Assembly (NCBI GenBank): GCA_963542015.1 | Contig: CAUTUX010000001.1 | Coordinates: forward strand, 45,890-109,889 | Source of the DNA: CAUTUX01 sp963542015 | GTDB taxonomy: Bacteria; Bacillota; Clostridia; Christensenellales; CAG-917 | Direction of reading: 5' to 3' | Length of the DNA stretch: 64,000 nucleotides | Shown here: positions 46,235 to 55,031 of the stretch, piece after piece | How positions within the stretch are numbered: the stretch's first letter is position 1 | How the letters are laid out: every line of letters starts with the position of its first letter | Program-made: the position numbers and the translations under genes | Notes under the pieces: model-generated | What the model saw: the letters and a program-made list of their open reading frames with translations, nothing else | The model's database searches: none | Told to the model about the DNA's origin: nothing

Positions 46235-46249
46235 GGGGAGCAAAACAGG

Positions 46250-47773
46250 ATGGAAAAAATAGGAATTATCGATATCGGTTCGAATTCGGCAAGATTGGTG
46301 CTCGTAAATGTTCTGGAAGGTGGTTTTTTTGTCGTATTTGACGAATTGAAAGAAAACATCCGCTTGGGACAAGATCTGGACTGGAATGGAGATGGTTTTA
46401 TTAAACCACACAGGATAGATCAGACAATAAAGACGCTCACAATGTTTAGAAAGTTATGCGAAGCAAACAAAGTAGATAGAATTTACGCATATGCTACATC
46501 GGCAGTACGTAGGGCTAAGAATCAGAAGAGTTTTCTTGATGAAGTTACTATGACATGTGGAATTAAGATTAAAGTCCTAAGTGTTGAAGAGCATACGATG
46601 CTGATTTACAACGGCGTAATAAACTCAATGGACATTTCTAAGGGATTTGTTATGGAGATGGGTGGAGGTTCTACAACACTTTTCCATTACAATCGTAGAA
46701 GTTTGATAAATAGTGCATCAATTCCGTATGGAACGGTTAGTATGACAGATATGGTAAAGGGAATAGATGACCCAGTTGAGCGAAATCGTAAGATTGAAGA
46801 ATTTATGACTGAGGAGTTTTCAAAAATAGATTGGCTTAAAAATGTTGATAAGGATGCAACATTCATTGGAATAGGTGGTGCATTTAGAAATTTGGGAAGA
46901 ATTTCTAGACTAATAAGAAGATATCCTATCAACATGACTCATAACTACGAGATGTCAATGAATGACTTTAAAACAATTCATGAAACTATAAGCAAACTTG
47001 ATATAAATAGCACAATGCAAATAAAAGGGTTGTCGCAAGGAAGGGCAGATATATTCCCATCGGCGTTGTCAATTATGAACGCATTATTTAAAAACTTCTC
47101 ATTTAACAGCATAACAATAGGCGGCTGCGGATTGAGAGAGGGTGCAATGTTTAGACATGCATCAACCAGTGTGTTTGAAAGACCAATACCAGACATCTTA
47201 GGACATTCGCTTTACACGCACATGAAATACTTTGATGTAAATATTCAGCATGCTGAACATGTATACGATTTGGCAATGCAGTTGTATAGACAAATAAGAG
47301 TTCTTCATAAAATGCCAAGAAATTGCCAGAAGATACTGAGAACTGCAGCTTTGTTGTCAGACAGTGGAATGAGGATTAAATTCTACAATCACAAACTGCA
47401 CAGTGGATATATTATTTTAAACAGCAATATATATGGTCTCACCCATAAGGAAATGTTAATGGCGGCAATTGTTGTTCAAGGCAATCAGACTGAAGCTATA
47501 TCAAAAGAGGAAATTATAAGATATCGTGAGTTAATCAACGAAACAGATATCACATATATAAAACAGCTTAATGTGCTTTTGAGAATAGCAAAGGCGTTTG
47601 ATAGAAGCATGAGTCAAGCTATAACCGATATGGCATGCGATGTTCTTGGAGACAGTGTAATAATTAAGACAGAACAAAAAGAAGGTGCGGACTGTTCAAT
47701 TGAAATAAAGACAGCATTAACGACAGCGAATGACTTCAAGAATGCATTTGGGAAAGGACTTGAAATTCTCTAA
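46250..47773 (+). CDS. ppx: Ppx/GppA family phosphatase
   Basis: A 507-residue exopolyphosphatase/pppGpp phosphatase of the actin-like ATPase superfamily. IDIGSNSARLVLV is the first phosphate loop, EMGGGSTTLFHY the second, and YAYATSAVRRAKN lies between; the C-terminal part (about 320-507) is an HD-like helical domain. It hydrolyses polyphosphate ends or pppGpp. Together with the rel gene at 15.6 kb it could shape alarmone levels. GGGGAG lies 11 bases before the ATG. maf overlaps its end. Confidence 0.92.
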   Translation: MEKIGIIDIGSNSARLVLVNVLEGGFFVVFDELKENIRLGQDLDWNGDGFIKPHRIDQTIKTLTMFRKLCEANKVDRIYAYATSAVRRAKNQKSFLDEVTMTCGIKIKVLSVEEHTMLIYNGVINSMDISKGFVMEMGGGSTTLFHYNRRSLINSASIPYGTVSMTDMVKGIDDPVERNRKIEEFMTEEFSKIDWLKNVDKDATFIGIGGAFRNLGRISRLIRRYPINMTHNYEMSMNDFKTIHETISKLDINSTMQIKGLSQGRADIFPSALSIMNALFKNFSFNSITIGGCGLREGAMFRHASTSVFERPIPDILGHSLYTHMKYFDVNIQHAEHVYDLAMQLYRQIRVLHKMPRNCQKILRTAALLSDSGMRIKFYNHKLHSGYIILNSNIYGLTHKEMLMAAIVVQGNQTEAISKEEIIRYRELINETDITYIKQLNVLLRIAKAFDRSMSQAITDMACDVLGDSVIIKTEQKEGADCSIEIKTALTTANDFKNAFGKGLEIL

Positions 47774-48314
47774 AAACATCATACTGGCTTCAAATTCACC
47801 AAGGCGGGCAGAGATTCTTCGTGACCTTGGTGTAGGTTTTGAAAAAAAGGTAATTCCGACAGAGGAAAAGACGAAAGCGATTGAACCTAGGAAAATGGTT
47901 CTTGATATTGCGTATAGAAAGGGGATTGAAGTATATAAGGAAAATAAAAACAGTATAGTTATATCTGCCGATACCATTGTGTACAAAGACAAAGTATACA
48001 CAAAACCGAGAGATAAAGAGGATGCGTTCAAGATGCTCAAAGAATTGTCGGGAAGGTGGCATAAAGTATATACTGGAGTATGGATATTCAGTGATAAAAA
48101 AACCATTTCATTCACTAAATGCTCAAGAGTTAAATTAAAGAGAATGAGTGATAAAATGATTGATGAATATATTAAAAAATATCAGCCATTGGATAAAGCT
48201 GGTAGTTATGGGATACAGGATGGAATGGTGGTTGAAAAATATATGGGCAGTTACACAAATATAGTTGGATTGCCAAAAGAAAAATTGGCAATAATGATGA
48301 AATTAGTCGATTAG
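47742..48314 (+). CDS. maf: Maf-type nucleotide pyrophosphatase
   Basis: A 190-residue protein of the Maf/YhdE family, which hydrolyses dTTP/UTP or modified nucleotides. SNSPRRAEIL (phosphate-binding), ISADTIVYKD and GSYGIQDG hold the conserved residues. The start is uncertain: ATG 47742 is listed; ATG 47730 and TTG 47760 are in frame, and TTG would give the usual family start. It overlaps ppx. An mreB-like gene follows after 20 bases, which recalls the maf-radC-mreB order of Bacillota. Confidence 0.9.
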   Translation: MHLGKDLKFSKNIILASNSPRRAEILRDLGVGFEKKVIPTEEKTKAIEPRKMVLDIAYRKGIEVYKENKNSIVISADTIVYKDKVYTKPRDKEDAFKMLKELSGRWHKVYTGVWIFSDKKTISFTKCSRVKLKRMSDKMIDEYIKKYQPLDKAGSYGIQDGMVVEKYMGSYTNIVGLPKEKLAIMMKLVD

Positions 48315-48334
48315 AATGCCCAAAAAGGGGAAAT

Positions 48335-49327
48335 ATGATAGAGTTATCTATAGATCTGGGGAGCAAGACATTTAGAGTTGCACAGAGAGGTGTAGGACTT
48401 TTATTGTGTGAGCCTTGTGTGGCAATAGTTCAGAAAGTAAAAAATAAAAATGAAATAGTTGACGCTGGATTTTCTGCAGTTAGCATTATTAGCAAGTCGA
48501 TGGGCGGAGTTAATATTGTTGAACCGGTAAAAGAAGGCATTATAGTGAATGAAGATATTTTCATAAAGCTTGTTAAGTTTTTCTTGAGAAAAATATATAA
48601 CAGAAAAGTGATGATGCCTACGATCAAGGCAATTATATCTATCACATCAGCAATGAGTAATTCCGAAAGAAGAGTCGTTGAAAAATGTTTTTTTAAAGCG
48701 GGCATAAAGGAAATAATTGTTGTTGAGTCTCCGATTTCTTTGTTGGCAGAAACAGAAACGATAGGTGGACTATTTGTTGATATTGGTGGTGACAAGACAG
48801 AAGTTTGTGCCGTAACTAATAGAGGCATAGTTAATGGGTATACAGTAAACATTGCTGGGGATGCATTTAATCAAGCTATTATAGACAAAGCCAATATGCA
48901 GTACGGAGTGAAGATAGGTAATACAACAATAGAAACATTAAAGAAAACAGCATTATCTTTGTATTTAAATGATGATGGTTCATACCCAATAACTGGCGGA
49001 GGAACAAGTGGTGAAATTAAGACACTTACAATGACAGCGAAGTTTATGCGTGAGGCAGTTATCCCAAGAATCAATGACATTATAGAAGTAGTAATGTTGG
49101 TAATATCAGAAACAGCTCCAGAACTAGCATCAGAAATTTCAAGGAAAGGAATATTTTTAACTGGAAACTCAGTTAAAATTCCAGGTCTGATTGAATATTT
49201 CCAGAAGGCACTTGAATTAAAAATATCCTTGTTAAGTGATATTGATAACGCAACAGTTCTTGGAGGAACAAAGTTTTTTAATAATAAAAAGCTTCTTTCA
49301 CAGATGTTGGGGGTGAAAATAATATGA
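48335..49327 (+). CDS. Divergent MreB-like actin-family protein
   Basis: A 330-residue protein with the length and layout of MreB/Mbl, the filament that guides side-wall synthesis. LSIDLGSKTFRVAQ matches the first phosphate motif. However, the second (about 149, DIGGDKTEV) has Asp-Lys where MreB has Gly-Thr, and the adenosine motif (about 275) reads LTGNSVKIPG instead of LTGGGALLRG. No mreC or mreD follows; the next gene is an aldo/keto reductase with a 4-base overlap. It may be a specialised paralogue with altered nucleotide use. AGGGGAAA precedes the ATG. Confidence 0.82.
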   Translation: MIELSIDLGSKTFRVAQRGVGLLLCEPCVAIVQKVKNKNEIVDAGFSAVSIISKSMGGVNIVEPVKEGIIVNEDIFIKLVKFFLRKIYNRKVMMPTIKAIISITSAMSNSERRVVEKCFFKAGIKEIIVVESPISLLAETETIGGLFVDIGGDKTEVCAVTNRGIVNGYTVNIAGDAFNQAIIDKANMQYGVKIGNTTIETLKKTALSLYLNDDGSYPITGGGTSGEIKTLTMTAKFMREAVIPRINDIIEVVMLVISETAPELASEISRKGIFLTGNSVKIPGLIEYFQKALELKISLLSDIDNATVLGGTKFFNNKKLLSQMLGVKII

Positions 49328-50163
49328 TTGAAAACAAAGTTCTGGCAAACGGATATAAAATGCCCGAAATAGGATTTGGGACTTATTTGACACCAGACGG
49401 CGAGGTATGTGCCGAATCTGTAAAGACTGCAATTGAGTGCGGATACAGACATATTGATACAGCCGAGTTTTATCAGAATGAAAATGGAGTAAAAGAAGGG
49501 ATTAGACGCTCTGGAATCGATAGAAAAGAGCTTTTTTTAACAACCAAAGTTTGGAACACCAATCAAGGATATGAAAATACCTTGAAAGCATTTGATGGCT
49601 CATTAAAAAAACTAGGCACAGACTATTTAGACTTGTATTTAGTGCACTGGCCATCTCCATTCCCATTTAGAAAGGAATTTCCTGAAAAGTTACTAGATAC
49701 ATGGAGAGCATTTGAAAGGCTGTACAAAGAAGGGGCTGTAAGGGCAATTGGAGTATGCAATTCACTATCACATCACTTAAAACCACTACTTACCGACTGT
49801 GAAATTAAACCAATGGTTAATCAAATAGAGTTTCATGTTGGATATACACAACAAGAAGCGGTTGATTTTTCAATGAATAATAATTTAGTTGTACAGGCGT
49901 GGGCACCAATTGCTAGAGGTAATGAATTCCAGAATCAATTAATTTCTGATATTGCAAAGAAGTATGGTAAGACAGCAGCTCAAGTGTTAATAAGGTATTG
50001 TATTGACAAAGGAACTGTTCCGTTACCCAAATCAGTGCACAAAGAGAGAATAGCTGAAAACATAAAAGTATTTGATTTTAAATTAACGATTGATGAAATA
50101 AATAAATTGGATAAGTATTCAGGAAGTGCCTATGGGTCACATCCAGATACAGTGGAGTTTTGA
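49324..50163 (+). CDS. Aldo/keto reductase
   Basis: A 279-residue NADPH-dependent reductase with a TIM-barrel fold. The catalytic tetrad is visible: Asp in HIDTAEFY, Tyr in the same block, Lys in TTKVWNTN and His in LVHWPSPFPF. The C-terminal PLPKSVHKERIAEN binds the cofactor. It belongs to the group near 2,5-diketo-gluconate reductases; the natural substrate is unknown. It overlaps the MreB-like gene by 4 bases and the ROK gene by one. Confidence 0.94.
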   Translation: MIENKVLANGYKMPEIGFGTYLTPDGEVCAESVKTAIECGYRHIDTAEFYQNENGVKEGIRRSGIDRKELFLTTKVWNTNQGYENTLKAFDGSLKKLGTDYLDLYLVHWPSPFPFRKEFPEKLLDTWRAFERLYKEGAVRAIGVCNSLSHHLKPLLTDCEIKPMVNQIEFHVGYTQQEAVDFSMNNNLVVQAWAPIARGNEFQNQLISDIAKKYGKTAAQVLIRYCIDKGTVPLPKSVHKERIAENIKVFDFKLTIDEINKLDKYSGSAYGSHPDTVEF

Positions 50164-51113
50164 TGTATAGTCTAGGAGTTGATGTCGGCGGAATGAGTAT
50201 TAAAGCTGGCATAGTAGATCTTGAGGGGAGAATTATAGTTAAAAAAGTTGTCTCTACAAGAGCACATGAATCATGTGAAATTATAATTAAAGATATAGCA
50301 GATTTGATAAAAGAAACCTTAAAAGAGGGAGAACTTAAAATTTCCGACCTTATATCAATAGGTATCGGAATACCTGGATTATGTGATGATGCGCACGGGA
50401 CAGTTGAATATTGTTGCAATATAAATATGGTTAAAATTAGCTTTATTTCAAAATTAAGGCACATATTGAAATATGACAACATATTTCTTAGTAATGATGC
50501 AAATTGTGCAGTGCTTGCAGAGTCAAAATTTGGGGTAGCAAAAGGCAGTAAAGATTGCGTGCTTATAACGATAGGTACTGGGATAGGAACAGGAATAATA
50601 TCAGGTGGCAGACTTTTAAAGGGGAGAGAAAGTCTTGGAGCAGAAGGTGGTCACATTGTAATTAATATGGATGGTGAAATGTGTGGCTGTGGCGAAAGAG
50701 GACATTTTGAATCATATGCATCAATAAGGGCTCTTGCGAAACAAACTCAAGCAGTGATTGATAAAAATCCAGATAGCATTCTTGCAAAGGTTACAGAAGG
50801 TAGAGGAAACGGAAGAACCGCCTTTATAGCAGAACGAGAAGGGGATCCTCTAGGAACACAAATAATAGAGCAATTTTTAAAGTATGTTGCAATTGGAGCA
50901 TTGACCTTACATACCATATTTGTTCCTGAATATATTATTATCGGAGGAGCAATTTCAAACGAAGGCAAAAGGTTAACAGAGCCTATTCAGAAGTATATTG
51001 ATGAACATAAATTTGCAAAAGGGTATGTCCCAGAAGTAAAAGTGGTAACCTCAGATATTAAAAATGATGCTGGAATAATTGGGGCTGCATTTTTATATTC
51101 AGTATCCGATTAG
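50163..51113 (+). CDS. ROK family sugar kinase/glucokinase-like
   Basis: A 316-residue protein. The phosphate motif GVDVGGMSIKAGIVD, GIGIPG, TIGTGIGTGII and GAEGGHIVIN (catalytic region) are typical of ROK glucokinases. The zinc motif reads CGCGERGHFESYAS; the family form is CxCGxxGCxE, so the third Cys is replaced by His, which can still bind zinc. It phosphorylates glucose or a related sugar. ATG 50163 shares one base with the stop of the aldo/keto reductase gene. Confidence 0.92.
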   Translation: MYSLGVDVGGMSIKAGIVDLEGRIIVKKVVSTRAHESCEIIIKDIADLIKETLKEGELKISDLISIGIGIPGLCDDAHGTVEYCCNINMVKISFISKLRHILKYDNIFLSNDANCAVLAESKFGVAKGSKDCVLITIGTGIGTGIISGGRLLKGRESLGAEGGHIVINMDGEMCGCGERGHFESYASIRALAKQTQAVIDKNPDSILAKVTEGRGNGRTAFIAEREGDPLGTQIIEQFLKYVAIGALTLHTIFVPEYIIIGGAISNEGKRLTEPIQKYIDEHKFAKGYVPEVKVVTSDIKNDAGIIGAAFLYSVSD

Positions 51114-51122
51114 ATTTTATCA

Positions 51123-51271
51123 TCTTGAACAAAGGGCTACCTGTAGCCTGAACATAAACAATAGCGTAGGGCATACGAGAATTTACGCTTGTTGAGACCG
51201 TGTAAAACAAAGCTCTTGTAGTAACGCACTGCACTGGTCGGAGGAACAAGAATTTCATGACTATAGTCGTG
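51123..51271 (+). ncRNA. Structured RNA element upstream of the putP fusion, unassigned
   Basis: About 150 bases, richer in G+C than the surroundings, fold into a simple multi-branch: outer stem TCTTG (51123-51127)/CAAGA (51247-51251); hairpin GGCTA-CCTG-TAGCC (51135-51148); hairpin AACA..AGCGTA/TACGCT..TGTT (51157-51193); hairpin GACCGTG/CAC-T-GGTC (51196-51239). A last hairpin CATGAC-TATA-GTCGTG (51256-51271) stands 22 bases before the putP start. I match it to no riboswitch or standard small RNA that I know. Confidence 0.5.
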
Positions 51272-51293
51272 TGGAGCCTCAGTAAAAGGAATA

Positions 51294-53513
51294 ATGGCAA
51301 AAGATAAAATTATAAATTTAGTAGTATTAATTGTTTACATGATTGCAATGTTGGCAGTTGGATTTATATTTTATCGAAAGAAGATATCAAATGATGATTT
51401 TGTATTGGGCGGAAGAAAACTCAATCCATGGGTGACGGCGTTATCTGCAGAAGCATCTGACATGAGTGGATGGATGCTTATGGGTTTGCCAGGGCTTGCA
51501 TATGCTGGGATGCTTACAAATATTGGTAGGACAAAAGAAGCAATATGGACGGCATTGGGGGTTTTGATCGGTACTATCATAAATTGGATTTTGGTAGCGA
51601 AAAGATTAAGAGTATATACCCAAGTGTCTGGAGATGCTAAGACAATATCCAGTTATTTAAAAAATAGATTCAAAGAAAATTCAGGTTTGTTAAAAATAGT
51701 ATCAGCATTAGCACTGTGTATTTTCTTTACTGTTTACGCAGCGTCAATGTTTTCTGCAAGTGCTGTATTATTTAAAAATTTATTTGGGATTGATTACAAA
51801 ATAGCACTAGTTATTGGAGTAACGGTAATAACATCATATGTAATGCTTGGAGGATTCCTTGCTGCAAGTTGGACGGATCTTTTTCAAGGCTTACTAATGT
51901 TCTTTGCAATTGTAACAGTTCCTATTATAGCTTTAGCAGAAATGGATCCTATACAAAAAGTGCAAACGAGAGAATCATTAATAAAAGCATTTTCAATAAT
52001 TCCAAGACATGGAGATGAATTCAGTTGGATGACAGTTCTCACGGGTCTTGCGTGGGGACTTGGATATTTTGGTATGCCTCATGTGCTTGTTAGATTTATG
52101 GCAATAAAAGATCCAAGGAAAACAAAGTCGTCCATATTTATAGCATCCGTGTGGGTGACGATATCTGTACTAGCTACAATCATTATGGGAATAACGGCTT
52201 TTGGATATATCAAATCATCTGACAATCCAGAAAGAATATTTATAGATCTCTCATCAAAATTACTACACCCAGTTTTTGCGGGAGTAATTATATCGGCGAC
52301 AATTGCAGCCGTTATGTCAACGGCAGACAGTCAATTGTTAGTTGCGTCTAGTGCAGTTGTAAATGACATATATTATGAAATTAAACAAAAAAATGGCAAA
52401 GATGTGAGTGATAAAAAAATGATAAGGCTTGGAAGGTTATTAATTATCCTTTTGGCAATAGTTGCATTTTTAATAGCACTCAACGAACATAGCTCAATAT
52501 TTGAATTAGTGAAGTATGCGTGGGGAGGACTTGGAGCCTCTTTTGGTCCCGTAATTTTATTTTCACTCTATTCAAAAAAGCTCAACAAGTATGGGGCAGT
52601 AGCATCAATTATTACTGGAGTGGTTACCACCGTAGTGTTTAAGTATGGATTATCACGACTTGGAGGAATATGGCAGATATATGAATTGATACCAGGATTT
52701 CTCTTGTCCACATTAATGTTATATGTGATTTCATATGCTACAAATAGAAAGATAAAGCCAGAGATAAAGAAAGCAATAGAAGATGAGTTTGATGTGGTAA
52801 AGTATTCACTGTCAAAAATACGAAAAGATAAATATACAGCTTTTGGTGATATCGTAGAAAAATCTTCAGCGTATGTTGAGAAAAAAAGAAGTGATGAAAA
52901 TGGAGTTATAGTTTTTAAAGAATTTGGTACATGTTCAAAAAAACATATTCTTTTATGCCATCCAGGATTTGCAGATTTAACGGAACAATCGTGCTTGATA
53001 AAGAGCTTGAGAGATGACTATCACATCATTGTTCCTCTATTCAGAGGTTTTGGAGATAATAGTTCGGATTATATTTCTCACGAGAATAGCGTGGATGAAA
53101 TAAAAGGTTATTTAGAGTCAAAGGGGTATACTCATATAGCTCATGCATATGGATATGGCATATTCAATGATATTATTATCAAGCTGTTTGCGGCAGATAT
53201 AAAGATTAAAAAAACTGTTCTAATATCATCAGAAGTGCATACAAGGACATTTGGGGAAAGATACTTCAAAGATAATAAGCTAGATTGTGAAATGAGTTAC
53301 GAAACAAAATATAATTTGTATAAGAGTAGCAAGGATATCATCTACACAAAGAATACAGAAGATGTAAAATGTCAGTTGCTTGGATCGATCACCAAATCTG
53401 AAAGGTTGGCGAAGAAATATATTGGAGTATCTCAATACAGCGTTGAGCAGTTACTAATGGGCAAGGACGAGACGACAAAAAAAGTAACATTTTTTATCGA
53501 CAACAATTTCTAA
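51294..53513 (+). CDS. PutP-type sodium/solute symporter fused to an alpha/beta-hydrolase-like domain
   Basis: A 739-residue protein. Residues 1 to about 490 are a complete sodium:solute symporter of the PutP (sodium/proline) group: LGGRKLNPWVTALSAEASDM and SGWMLMGLPGLAYAG are near-diagnostic, and about 13 helices follow. After a linker, residues about 545-739 resemble an alpha/beta-hydrolase: HILLCHPGFADLTEQS, IIVPLFRGFGDNSS and the nucleophile-elbow position HAYGYGIFND. In place of the Ser of GxSxG there is Tyr (AYGYG), so it may be a non-catalytic sensor or binding domain. AAAAGGA precedes the ATG. A structured leader lies upstream. Confidence 0.85.
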   Translation: MAKDKIINLVVLIVYMIAMLAVGFIFYRKKISNDDFVLGGRKLNPWVTALSAEASDMSGWMLMGLPGLAYAGMLTNIGRTKEAIWTALGVLIGTIINWILVAKRLRVYTQVSGDAKTISSYLKNRFKENSGLLKIVSALALCIFFTVYAASMFSASAVLFKNLFGIDYKIALVIGVTVITSYVMLGGFLAASWTDLFQGLLMFFAIVTVPIIALAEMDPIQKVQTRESLIKAFSIIPRHGDEFSWMTVLTGLAWGLGYFGMPHVLVRFMAIKDPRKTKSSIFIASVWVTISVLATIIMGITAFGYIKSSDNPERIFIDLSSKLLHPVFAGVIISATIAAVMSTADSQLLVASSAVVNDIYYEIKQKNGKDVSDKKMIRLGRLLIILLAIVAFLIALNEHSSIFELVKYAWGGLGASFGPVILFSLYSKKLNKYGAVASIITGVVTTVVFKYGLSRLGGIWQIYELIPGFLLSTLMLYVISYATNRKIKPEIKKAIEDEFDVVKYSLSKIRKDKYTAFGDIVEKSSAYVEKKRSDENGVIVFKEFGTCSKKHILLCHPGFADLTEQSCLIKSLRDDYHIIVPLFRGFGDNSSDYISHENSVDEIKGYLESKGYTHIAHAYGYGIFNDIIIKLFAADIKIKKTVLISSEVHTRTFGERYFKDNKLDCEMSYETKYNLYKSSKDIIYTKNTEDVKCQLLGSITKSERLAKKYIGVSQYSVEQLLMGKDETTKKVTFFIDNNF

Positions 53514-53523
53514 AAGTTCAATA

Positions 53524-53552
53524 TTGTTTTTAAAAAAGAGCATTTGTATAAT
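53524..53552 (+). promoter_or_regulatory. Promoter directly in front of the GlpA-like operon (leaderless type)
   Basis: TTGTTT (53524-53529), exactly 17 bases, consensus TATAAT (53547-53552), then 9 bases to the ATG at 53562. Confidence 0.65.
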
Positions 53553-53561
53553 TAGTTGTGT

Positions 53562-55031
53562 ATGGGGAAAAAACTTAAAGACAACGAGTTTGATTGTCTT
53601 ATAATCGGTGGTGGAATAATAGGTACAGCGATACTGGATTCGTTGGCAAAATACAAAATGAAGGTTGGACTCATAGAACAAGCTCATGATGTAGCAACAG
53701 GCTCAAGCGGTGCAAATAGCGGAATAGTACATGCAGGGTATGATTGTAAACCGAACACATTAAAGGCACTGTACAATGTTGAAGGCAACAAATTAATGTG
53801 GCAGGTAATAAAGGAATTAAATGTTCCAGGCGAGCAGTGCGGGTCCTTAGTGTTGGCAGAAGAAGATCAAAAAGATATTTTAATAAAACTTCAAAAACAA
53901 GGTAAAGAAAATGGTGTAGAGACCGAGATAGTTGAGGGTGAACAGTTACACCAATTGGAAAAAAATTTAACGCCTAATATTAAGTATGGCTTATATGCAA
54001 AGACAGCAGGCATAGTTTCTCCATATCAATTGGCGATTGCCTATGCTGATCGAGCAGTGCTTAACGGTGCAAAAATAATGACAGACAATAGAGTTTGTGC
54101 ACTTATGAAAGGTGGTAGAGACGATGATGAAATTTATTTTGGGATATCTGCACCGCAGGGATTTTTGAAGTGTAAGTTCTTGGTTAATGCAGCTGGGGCA
54201 GAAGGTTCAAACATCAATGACATGTTAAGTTATGAGCATTACGAGACAACATACAGAAGAGGTGAATACTGTTTGTTGGATGCTTCGGAAAGAGTAAATA
54301 TTTCTAAAGTGCTCTTTCCGTTGCCAACAGAAAAAGGGAAGGGCATACTTGTTGCACCTACAGCAGACGGAAATGTGATATATGGTCCTACATCTACATT
54401 AACGACAAAGGGGGATGCCCGAACAACTTCAGAAGGTATAAAAGAGATAGCTGAAGGGATAAAGAGAATGTACTCAAAACCGAGTATGGCAAATACACTA
54501 AAAGTGTATGCTGGAGTGAGAACCCTAATTGGAGATGATTTTATAGTGGGAGCATCACAATATGATAAGCATTATTTTATGGCTATTGGAATCTGTTCAC
54601 CAGGATTAACAAGTGCACCAGCTATAGCGAAATACATTTCAAAAGCAATTGCCTTTGAAGGGAAATATAAAGTTAAAAAAGAAGTGATAACTCAATTACC
54701 TCAAAGACAAAGGACTGTAACCATGAGACCAGAAGAAGCAACAAAATTGATTGAAGAAGACGAGACATGGGGAAATATAGTTTGCAAATGTGAAAAGGTA
54801 AGTGAGCATGAAATTGTTGAAGCAATACACGCACCATTCCCAGCAAAGACGGTAGATGCAATTAAAAAAAGGCTCAGGACAGGTATGGGGAAATGCCAGG
54901 GTGGATTCTGTCAGCCTAAGATAATTGAGATACTGTCAAGAGAACTTAATATACCTATAGACCAAGTAAGGAAGGATAATATAGGAAGTGAAGTTGCAGT
55001 ATCGAGAATAAAGGGGTTGCCCGATGATTAA
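53562..55031 (+). CDS. GlpA-like FAD-dependent dehydrogenase with C-terminal [2Fe-2S]-binding domain
   Basis: A 489-residue protein. The FAD-binding GGGIIGTAILDSLAKY starts at about residue 16 and the DAO-family block ATGSSGANSGIVHAGYD follows. The C-terminal BFD-like domain has four cysteines, CKCEKV and GKCQGGFC (about residues 405-448). This is the design of anaerobic glycerol-3-phosphate dehydrogenase A subunits and relatives acting on 2-hydroxy acids. ATG 53562 is chosen; a TTG at 53556 is also in frame. No ribosome site is seen, and the promoter abuts the start. It overlaps the next gene by 8 bases. Confidence 0.9.
   Translation: MGKKLKDNEFDCLIIGGGIIGTAILDSLAKYKMKVGLIEQAHDVATGSSGANSGIVHAGYDCKPNTLKALYNVEGNKLMWQVIKELNVPGEQCGSLVLAEEDQKDILIKLQKQGKENGVETEIVEGEQLHQLEKNLTPNIKYGLYAKTAGIVSPYQLAIAYADRAVLNGAKIMTDNRVCALMKGGRDDDEIYFGISAPQGFLKCKFLVNAAGAEGSNINDMLSYEHYETTYRRGEYCLLDASERVNISKVLFPLPTEKGKGILVAPTADGNVIYGPTSTLTTKGDARTTSEGIKEIAEGIKRMYSKPSMANTLKVYAGVRTLIGDDFIVGASQYDKHYFMAIGICSPGLTSAPAIAKYISKAIAFEGKYKVKKEVITQLPQRQRTVTMRPEEATKLIEEDETWGNIVCKCEKVSEHEIVEAIHAPFPAKTVDAIKKRLRTGMGKCQGGFCQPKIIEILSRELNIPIDQVRKDNIGSEVAVSRIKGLPDD

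Noticed and set aside
51123..51251. 6S RNA as identity of the structured element
   Set aside because: 6S RNA is one long rod with a central bubble; this element folds into several short hairpins within an outer stem, so I left it unassigned.
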